From the NCBI RefSeq assembly GCF_000962805.1, contig NZ_JZTW01000015.1:1-64000 (forward strand): DNA of 64,000 nucleotides, read 5' to 3'. The notes under the pieces are model-generated. The model made no database searches and had not been told where the DNA came from. It was given only the letters and a program-made list of their open reading frames with translations. The position numbers and the translations under genes are program-made. Below, piece by piece: positions 58,222 to 64,000 of the stretch (positions within the stretch are counted from its first letter, which is position 1; each line of letters begins with the position of its first letter). The stretch comes from Pseudarthrobacter chlorophenolicus (GTDB lineage Bacteria; Actinomycetota; Actinomycetes; Actinomycetales; Micrococcaceae).

Positions 58222-59151
58222 ATGGCCAAGTCCACCGCAGAAAACACCTTCCTTCGACTCAAGACCGTGCTGGATGTCCTGACCGAAGGCGTGTGGTCCG
58301 GTGATTCGCTGAATGCGGGCCAGGTCCTGGCGGAGTCCACCGCACGCGTGCCGTTCAACGAGCACGAGGCCGAGCTGCTCAGCGGCGGGATTCCCCGCGG
58401 ACACAAGACCCTGACCTCGGCCACCGCCAAGCTGGTCAAGGCCGGCTGGCTGGTCAAGGGCCGCTCGGGCTGGACCATCACCGACGACGGCATGCGCGCC
58501 ACTGTCGCCTACCCGGATGCAGTCTCCTTCGCTTCCGCGCTCGACGCAGGCACTCCCGTTCCTGCCGACACCCCGGTTCCGGAGGCGCCCGCCGGGTTCG
58601 TCCGTCCGGTGTCCGCCGCTGCCGCCACCCTTGAGGTGCCGGCCAAGGATGACGCCAAGACGGCCAAGAAGGCCCCCGCGAAGAAGGCGCCCGCCAAGAA
58701 GGCCGCCTCAGTTGTGGAAAAGGCTGCCAAGGCGATCGAAGACGCCGTCGAGCCTGTGGTGAAGGCCGTGCGCAAGAAGGCTCCGGCGAAGGCCGAAGCC
58801 GCAGCGCCCGCCGCAGCCGAGCCGTTCGAAGGCCCGGACGTGGAGACCCACCCGCAGCCCGAAGCTGTGGCTGTGGCCGGCGATTTCAACACCATCCTGG
58901 GTGCCCCCGAGAACTGGGCACCGCAGTACGACGAGGCCCAGATGGAGTTCGACTTCCTGGACCAGCTGTGGAAGAAGAGTGCCGAACTGCCGGCCGGCCA
59001 CTACACCTTCAAGATCGCGCTCAACCGTTCGTGGACCGAGAACTACGGCGCATTCGGAACGTTCGATGGCCCCAACCACGAACTGCACCACTCCGGCGGC
59101 ACCGTGACCATCCGCTACAACCACTCCACGCGAGACATCACCATCAACTAA
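58222..59151 (+). CDS. Winged-helix/Lys-Ala-rich/X25-type fusion protein
   Basis: This 309-aa protein has three parts. The N-terminal ~90 residues look like a winged helix (FLRLKTVLDVLTEGVWSG, SATAKLVKAGWLVKGRSGWTITDDGMRA). A Lys/Ala/Pro-rich stretch follows (KKAPAKKAPAKKAASVVEKAAK, about residues 150-200) like histone H1 tails. The C-terminal ~100 residues resemble the X25 starch-binding module of pullulanases (DFNTILGAPENWAPQYDEAQMEFD, FKIALNRSWTENYGAFGTFDGPNHELHHSGG). It lacks a signal peptide, so it is intracellular. A protein linking chromosome binding to glycogen is one reading; no function is known. Confidence 0.75.
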   Translation: MAKSTAENTFLRLKTVLDVLTEGVWSGDSLNAGQVLAESTARVPFNEHEAELLSGGIPRGHKTLTSATAKLVKAGWLVKGRSGWTITDDGMRATVAYPDAVSFASALDAGTPVPADTPVPEAPAGFVRPVSAAAATLEVPAKDDAKTAKKAPAKKAPAKKAASVVEKAAKAIEDAVEPVVKAVRKKAPAKAEAAAPAAAEPFEGPDVETHPQPEAVAVAGDFNTILGAPENWAPQYDEAQMEFDFLDQLWKKSAELPAGHYTFKIALNRSWTENYGAFGTFDGPNHELHHSGGTVTIRYNHSTRDITIN

Positions 59152-59161
59152 GCTCCCTTTC

Positions 59162-59227
59162 CCCAACTGGGTAGCAGCAGATGTCGTTATGAGGGCTCAT
59201 AACGACATCAGCTGCGACCCAGTTGGG
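59162..59227. repeat. 66-nt near-perfect palindrome (REP/MITE-like)
   Basis: CCCAACTGGGT, GCAGC and GATGTCGTTATGAG (59162-59193) are matched on the other side by CTCATAACGACATC, GCTGC and ACCCAGTTGGG (59196-59227). 30 of 32 pairs are complementary, with two symmetric mismatches and a 2-nt loop. It fills the gap between the X25-fusion gene and acyP. Its AT-richer centre and perfection suggest a repeated extragenic palindrome; it can also end transcription. Confidence 0.85.
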
Positions 59228-59253
59228 AGGGCGGCTGCCGAGGAGGCCCACCC

Positions 59254-59568
59254 ATGGCACGCCACACGGAACCAACCGCTGACGGGCCGTCGGCTGGCCA
59301 GGTGCGCTTGAGCGCCCGCGTGTTCGGCGTGGTGCAGGGTGTCGGCTTCCGGTACCGGACCATGGGCGAAGCCGAGGAGCTGGGCCTGACCGGAGAAGTG
59401 AAAAACCTCGCGGACGGTTCGGTAGCCGTGGTTGCCGAAGGCACCGGAGAGCAGGTGGAGAAGCTCCTGGATTGGCTGAACTCGGACCGCGCCCCCGGCC
59501 GGGTGGAGCGGGTGGATCACTCCATGTCTGCTGCCCAGGGATCCTTTAGGGACTTCCGGGCACGCTGA
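59254..59568 (+). CDS. acyP: Acylphosphatase
   Basis: This 104-aa protein has an N-terminal extension of about 15 residues and a complete acylphosphatase domain. [52 protein letters not shown] contains the catalytic Arg (GFRYR) and Asn (VKNLADGSV). It hydrolyses acyl phosphates such as acetyl- or carbamoyl-phosphate. It overlaps the 3' end of the convergent giant nuclease-helicase gene by 23 nt. Promoter not visible; the palindrome upstream abuts its start. Confidence 0.93.
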   Translation: MARHTEPTADGPSAGQVRLSARVFGVVQGVGFRYRTMGEAEELGLTGEVKNLADGSVAVVAEGTGEQVEKLLDWLNSDRAPGRVERVDHSMSAAQGSFRDFRAR

Positions 59569-62500
59569 GCCCGATAAAAGCGCCCAGTTCCTCCAGCGCG
59601 GCAGGCTTGTGCGGCATGTAGTTCGTGAGCTCCGGGGAGCGGACGATGACTGCCCGCCACTGGCCACGTGACACGGCCACGTTGATCCGGTTCCGGTTCA
59701 GGATGAATTCGGCACCCCGCGGAGCCTCCGCCACCGCAGAACACGCCATCGATACCAGCACCACCGGTGCTTCCTGGCCCTGGAACTTGTCTACCGTTCC
59801 CACTCTGACGTCCGGCAGGCCGGCGTCTGCCAGTTCCTTGCGGATGAGGTGGACCTGGGCGTTGTAGGCGGCCACCACCAGCAGGTCCTGCTGCTCCAGC
59901 GGCCGGGCTGCGGCTTCCGGCCCCGGCGTCCATTTAAGGCCCAAGTGCCGGTGTGCCTGCCGGACCACCTCCGAAGCTTCCTCTGCCGAGCTGGTGGAAT
60001 TGCCGGTGTGCTGTACCAACACAGTCTCAACGCCCGGCGGCACGGTTTCCAGCTCACGCAGGGATGCGGCCGGTGCGGACTGGAGCTTACTTTCGTAGCT
60101 GAGTCTCGACACTGCAGCGCACAGGGCCGGATGCATCCGCCAGCTGTCCGCCAGGAAATATCCCAACCGTGCCGGCAGGGTGGCGTGACCGGCCGCCAGC
60201 CAGCCGAGGGCGGAATCATCCACCGGCTCCGGATGGGCGCCCTGCGTCACCTGGGGGAGCTGCTGGGGGTCTCCCAGTAACAGGAGCCGCTTCGCTGCGC
60301 GGGAAACGGCCAGGGTGTTGGCCAATGAGAACTGTCCGGCCTCATCGATCACCAGGAGGTCCAGGGAACCGGCCGGAACTTCCTTGCCGGTCATGGTCCA
60401 GGCCGTACCGCCCACCAGGCCGCCGCCGGCAGACTCCAGCAGCCGTGCGACATCGCCGTCGGCTGTGGCTTTCCACGGAACCTCGTGGGGTGCGGAGAGC
60501 TTCTTCGCTACCAGCGACGGGTCCACCCCGCCCTTGTCGATGGCCCGGCACAGCAGGTTCTCCACCACGTTGTGCGACTGGGCCACCACGCCCACCTTCC
60601 AGCCTTCGCCGACGAGTTGGCCGATTACGTTCGCGCCAACGTAGGTCTTGCCCGTGCCAGGCGGCCCCTGCACGGCCAGGTAGGACCGGTCCAGGTCCCG
60701 CAGGGATGTTGCAATGGCGCCTGCGTAGTCGGCGCCGCCGTCGGCCCCGTACTGCACCTCCGCCGGGCCGGGCAGCGTGCCGAACCGCGGCGGCAGCTTG
60801 CGGAGGATGTCCAGGCCGGGTTGGGCCGGCAGTGACGGAACCGACAGACCCACAGCCCTGGCAAGCTCCGCCAGCGCGGCCTCGACGCTTGCCGTCGTCA
60901 GCGGCTGGTCCTCGGTGAGGGCGACGGGCAGGTGCGGGTACGCGGCCACCTTGCCGGACTCGCGTTCGGCGATGGTGATCAGGGTGTAGGCAGGATCGTC
61001 CGGTGCAGGCACCAGTTCGCTGATGCGGGTCCCAAAGCTGTACGCCCGGGCGCCGGGCGCTGCATCCGGGGCCGCCATGCCCTCCGGCGGCGGGGAATCG
61101 TAGAGGCGGCACCAGGTGGAATCCGCGCGGAAGTCCGAACCTTCGGTCATGGTGCCCCGCAGCTTCAACACCCGGGTCCGCATTCGCTCCCGCGGCTTCG
61201 CCAGAGCCCAGTCGGAAGAAATCTCGGCAGACTCCACCACGAATACATTGCGCTGATCGGACCAGTTCTCCAGGGGAGCCTCCACCCGGTCGAAGTGCTG
61301 CCACCAGAACTGTTTGCGTTCGCGGCGGTGGTATCCGGTGGCGGCAGCCACCATGGCGACGGCCCGTTCATCGTCCGTCCAGGGACGGTTGTCCGGGAGG
61401 CCGGTGAGGTACCCGTGAAGCCGGCTTTCCTCCGGGGATTCGTCCTGCGCGTCCCCGCGTCTCGTGGTGGCAGCGCCAGGCTCATCGGCTCCGGACCCCG
61501 TTTTCTCCTGTGCTTCTGCCGGAACCTCTCCGGCTTCAGCCTGCGGCTGGATGTCCAGCAGCCAGTCGCGCAGGCGCAGCGTGGAGAGGCAGTCGTACTG
61601 GTTGTAGTCGGAAATGGAGGCAAGGACGGCGTCTGCCTCTGCCTGGTGACCGGCGTCGCGGGCGGCGCAGAACGCCGCGTAGGCCACAACGGACGCCCCG
61701 GCGTCCTTCACGTCACCGGAGCGCAGGTTGTCACCCATGTACAGCGGTTCCAGCTTCTTGATGGAGTAGGACGCCTCGGAGATGCGCAGCGAATGCTTCA
61801 CGGTGGCGTAGAGGTCCACCAGGAGGCCCTTCCGCAACCAGTCATCCACGGTGTCTTCACCCGCCTGGTGGGCCAAGGACAGGTTCCGGAGCGCCGTTTT
61901 CTCGTAGGCGGCGTAGTGGTAGACGTGCATGTCCGGATACTGCCTGCGGCGGTTCTCCACGTACTCAAGGAAATCCAGGAAGGCTTTCCGTTCCCCGGAC
62001 CGGGAGTGGGCCCAGAAGGGCCGGAACACCGGATCGCCCCCGGCACCGGCGACGGGGGCTTCGATCACGCCGAACAGGTACTCGATGCCCCAGACCCCTG
62101 TTGCCGGGTCCTGCCAGAGCGGATCGCCCTCAAAGTCGAAGAAAATGTCCCCGGCGCTCGGGGCCGGCAGCGTGCTGATGGTGTGCTCCGGCAGGACGCT
62201 GTAGGAGACAGTGTGCGGCTCGCCGTCCTTGGTGAACGTCCGGGATCCGGCGGCGGCATCCAGGCCCAGCTGCATCCGTGCCTGGGCGCGGAGCCTGGCC
62301 ACGGAGTTCTTTGCGTCAGCCGCAGGCATGGCAGCGAGTTCGTCGATGCTGGTGATGCCGGCCGCGTGGAGTTTCCGGCGCTGGACCACCGACATCCCGG
62401 CGACCATGAGAAGGTCGCGATGCACCTGGACCTGTTCGGCGCAGTAGTCGCACCGGCCGCAGTGGACGATGCCCGGCTGCTGCCACTGGACGGCCCCGCC

Positions 62501-63193
62501 AGCCTGCCGGTGTTCGGCAGTGAGCTGGCGGAAGCGCCGGCGCCGTTCGCGGAAAACGGGCAGGAGGTCCGGAAGGGAATGGCTGCTGCGCAACCAGTCG
62601 TCGCCCACGCGGGTACCCAACACGAGCGTGACGACGGGGGAGGGGTCCAGCCCCATCCCGAGGAGTTGGTCACCGTAGGCCGCGAGCTGCAGCAGGGCGC
62701 CTACTTTGGCGTGCCGGGCGAGCTTGGTGTCCCAGACCTCATACCGGCCCGGCTGCCCGGTTCCGGCGGCCTCGTTGACCAGGAAGTCGGCATAGCCGAG
62801 GAACTCGCCGTCGAAGAAGGTGGCCTGGAAGACGACGTCGGCCCCGGAACGGAGCGCGAGCTCGGTTTCGGCGTGCTTTGCCTGGAGCTCCCCGCGGACG
62901 GTGTTGCCGCGTTCAAGGGAGTAGACGCCAGCGCCGCGGCTGGCATCCCATTCGCCGTACTTTGCCACCAGGCTGTCCAGGACGGTCTGCTCGTGCCGGT
63001 CGCCCAGCTCGCCGGCCCGGACCCGCATCTCGTCGGCAGGGAACTCGGCCTTGGAGGCACGGCCCAGTTTCTCGTCCAGTACGCGGAGGGTGCGGTATTC
63101 ACACTCGCTGGCAGCTACGAGGTCACTGGCCGAGAACACCAGGTCCGGCGCAGCGCCGGGACCGGCACTGGCATCGGCTTCGAGCAGGAACAC
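59546..63193 (-). CDS. TM0106-family RecB-like nuclease fused to SF1 helicase
   Basis: This 1215-aa protein has three modules. The N-terminal RecB/Cas4-like nuclease (about residues 20-280) ends in a four-Cys iron-sulphur-type site ([12 protein letters not shown], with an earlier CEYRTLR Cys). A central RNase H-like exonuclease ([38 protein letters not shown]) follows. The C-terminal UvrD/Dna2-type helicase has Walker [18 protein letters not shown] (about residue 844), Walker [12 protein letters not shown], motif [12 protein letters not shown] and motif [18 protein letters not shown]. It probably processes DNA or RNA ends. All key residues are present. Confidence 0.92.
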   Translation of the reverse strand: MFLLEADASAGPGAAPDLVFSASDLVAASECEYRTLRVLDEKLGRASKAEFPADEMRVRAGELGDRHEQTVLDSLVAKYGEWDASRGAGVYSLERGNTVRGELQAKHAETELALRSGADVVFQATFFDGEFLGYADFLVNEAAGTGQPGRYEVWDTKLARHAKVGALLQLAAYGDQLLGMGLDPSPVVTLVLGTRVGDDWLRSSHSLPDLLPVFRERRRRFRQLTAEHRQAGGAVQWQQPGIVHCGRCDYCAEQVQVHRDLLMVAGMSVVQRRKLHAAGITSIDELAAMPAADAKNSVARLRAQARMQLGLDAAAGSRTFTKDGEPHTVSYSVLPEHTISTLPAPSAGDIFFDFEGDPLWQDPATGVWGIEYLFGVIEAPVAGAGGDPVFRPFWAHSRSGERKAFLDFLEYVENRRRQYPDMHVYHYAAYEKTALRNLSLAHQAGEDTVDDWLRKGLLVDLYATVKHSLRISEASYSIKKLEPLYMGDNLRSGDVKDAGASVVAYAAFCAARDAGHQAEADAVLASISDYNQYDCLSTLRLRDWLLDIQPQAEAGEVPAEAQEKTGSGADEPGAATTRRGDAQDESPEESRLHGYLTGLPDNRPWTDDERAVAMVAAATGYHRRERKQFWWQHFDRVEAPLENWSDQRNVFVVESAEISSDWALAKPRERMRTRVLKLRGTMTEGSDFRADSTWCRLYDSPPPEGMAAPDAAPGARAYSFGTRISELVPAPDDPAYTLITIAERESGKVAAYPHLPVALTEDQPLTTASVEAALAELARAVGLSVPSLPAQPGLDILRKLPPRFGTLPGPAEVQYGADGGADYAGAIATSLRDLDRSYLAVQGPPGTGKTYVGANVIGQLVGEGWKVGVVAQSHNVVENLLCRAIDKGGVDPSLVAKKLSAPHEVPWKATADGDVARLLESAGGGLVGGTAWTMTGKEVPAGSLDLLVIDEAGQFSLANTLAVSRAAKRLLLLGDPQQLPQVTQGAHPEPVDDSALGWLAAGHATLPARLGYFLADSWRMHPALCAAVSRLSYESKLQSAPAASLRELETVPPGVETVLVQHTGNSTSSAEEASEVVRQAHRHLGLKWTPGPEAAARPLEQQDLLVVAAYNAQVHLIRKELADAGLPDVRVGTVDKFQGQEAPVVLVSMACSAVAEAPRGAEFILNRNRINVAVSRGQWRAVIVRSPELTNYMPHKPAALEELGAFIGLSVPGSP

Positions 63194-63289
63194 GGGGCCT
63201 CCCCATTGGACAGCCGGGCCGGAGGACGGTTCCCCAGGCCCTGGTTTGCAGCTGTTTCAAACGTAGCAAGCGGGGCCGACAATCAGTGC

Positions 63290-64000
63290 TCAGGCGAGTC
63301 GGGCAACGCTGCGGCGGGTGGGACGGCGGGCCGAGCCGTCGGAAAAGAGTTCGGGAGTGGCTTCCTGGATCCGCTGCACGTCCTCGAAGACTCCGCGCAG
63401 GTGAAGGCGGAGGCAGTTGTCGGCGTCGGGAACGTCATTGGCTTCGAGGGCATTCACCACAGCGGTGTGCTGCTCAATCAGTGTGGCTACCGGCCGGGTT
63501 TCCAGCAGGCTCATCCGGCGCGCCCGGTCAAGGTGCGCCTTGGCGGAGTTGACCGCGCTCCAGGCGGATTCATGTCCCGCGAGGCGCAGGAGTTCGCGGT
63601 GGAAGTCCTCGTCCAGCCGGAAGAATTCCTCGATGTCACCGCCGGCATCAGCAGCGGACTGGGCCGCAAGGATCTCACGAAGGCCGGCGATCCCGGGCCC
63701 GTCCACGATCAGGTCGCGCAAAGACGCGCATTCGATGGCTTCGCGGACAAACTGGGCTTCGGATACCCGGCTGAGGTCCACCAGCGAGACGAAGGAGCCG
63801 ATCTGCGGAAAGACCTGCACCAGGCCTTCCTCCCGCAAAAGGATCAGGCTCTCGCGGACAGGGGTGCGGCTGACGCCGAGTTCCTGCGCCAGTTCGTTCT
63901 CGGACAGGGGCTCGCCAGGGGGCAGTTGCAGCGAGATAATCCGGCGGCGCAGCGTCTCCAGGGTCTGGTCCCTGACCGAAAGCCGGGGCGCTGAGCTTCT
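63290..64000 (-). CDS. GntR family regulator with FCD domain (5' end beyond the window)
   Basis: The visible 236 codons begin mid-gene at the window edge. A GntR winged helix is clear (LRRRIISLQLPPGEPLSENELAQELGVSRTPVRESLILLREEGLVQVFPQIGSFV), followed by an FCD effector domain (FVREAIECASLRDLI, FFRLDEDFHRELLRLAGHESAW, HTAVVNALEANDVPDADNCLRLHLRGV). His residues of the FCD metal site are present (DFHREL, EQHTAVV, LRLHL). FCD regulators respond to organic acids or sugar acids. Its start codon and target genes lie outside the window. Confidence 0.9.
   Translation of the reverse strand, partial: RSSAPRLSVRDQTLETLRRRIISLQLPPGEPLSENELAQELGVSRTPVRESLILLREEGLVQVFPQIGSFVSLVDLSRVSEAQFVREAIECASLRDLIVDGPGIAGLREILAAQSAADAGGDIEEFFRLDEDFHRELLRLAGHESAWSAVNSAKAHLDRARRMSLLETRPVATLIEQHTAVVNALEANDVPDADNCLRLHLRGVFEDVQRIQEATPELFSDGSARRPTRRSVARLA

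Noticed and set aside
60932..63994. 1020-aa frame opposite the nuclease-helicase gene
   Set aside because: No domains; a codon-bias shadow of the real gene.

Overview
The window is chromosomal DNA from a high-GC actinobacterium, most likely Arthrobacter or Pseudarthrobacter (Micrococcales). I infer this from the GC-rich codon use, frequent GTG and TTG starts, leaderless-looking promoters, a BsaP-type auxiliary protein next to biotin synthase, an MSMEG_6728-family gene, an Rpf-like LysM lysozyme and actinobacterial DUF families (DUF6228, DUF6318). This is recognition by eye; no database search was possible.

Region 1 (1-10.7 kb) is accessory DNA. It looks less GC-rich than the rest and carries about fifteen small, mostly unrelated genes on both strands: a DUF2750 remnant, a TIR-like protein with an apparent internal deletion, a DUF488 protein convergent with an unknown 283-aa protein, a frameshifted gene, two lipoproteins, a DUF6228 protein, a SUKH-like protein, a KptA-like RNA 2'-phosphotransferase and several immunity-like orphans. 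A short direct repeat (consensus GAGGATCCcTgAaCGGGCG) recurs in the gaps, always in the same orientation. The stretch ends at a solitary serine recombinase with a 31-bp dyad upstream. It resembles a decaying immunity or defence cassette array.

Region 2 (10.7-15.2 kb) is a myo-inositol module. A GntR regulator, iolB and a LacI regulator form one leftward operon, divergent from a sugar-porter MFS permease whose promoter carries a perfect 20-bp palindrome. Region 3 (15.3-19.2 kb) has a LOG-family protein, a secreted matrixin-type protease, a ferritin-like/VIT1 fusion and an acidic microprotein.

Region 4 (19.3-25.8 kb) looks like guanidino-compound catabolism: a sodium:solute symporter, an XRE-cupin regulator, a guanidinobutyrase/agmatinase and a ThDP decarboxylase that together suggest the arginine transaminase route. 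Region 5 (25.8-33.4 kb) is efflux: a MarR regulator with a 14-TM antiporter bearing an unusual coiled-coil tail, then a heterodimeric ABC exporter. Region 6 (33.4-37 kb) is a McrBC-type restriction pair whose McrC has Asn at the expected catalytic Asp.

Region 7 (37-41.4 kb) holds a histidine kinase, a response regulator, an Hpt-like protein without its His, and a secreted GH26 enzyme. Region 8 (41.4-49.2 kb) holds vsr, a PNPOx protein, bsaP-bioB, an NCS1 permease, a DUF6318 lipoprotein with a secreted partner, and an Old Yellow Enzyme. Region 9 (49.4-64 kb) is mostly housekeeping: tex, DUF2071, an epimerase-like protein, an Rpf-like lysozyme, adenine deaminase, an unusual winged-helix/Lys-Ala-rich/X25 fusion, acylphosphatase, a giant RecB-like nuclease-helicase and a GntR regulator cut by the window edge. 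A 66-nt near-perfect palindrome lies just upstream of acylphosphatase.
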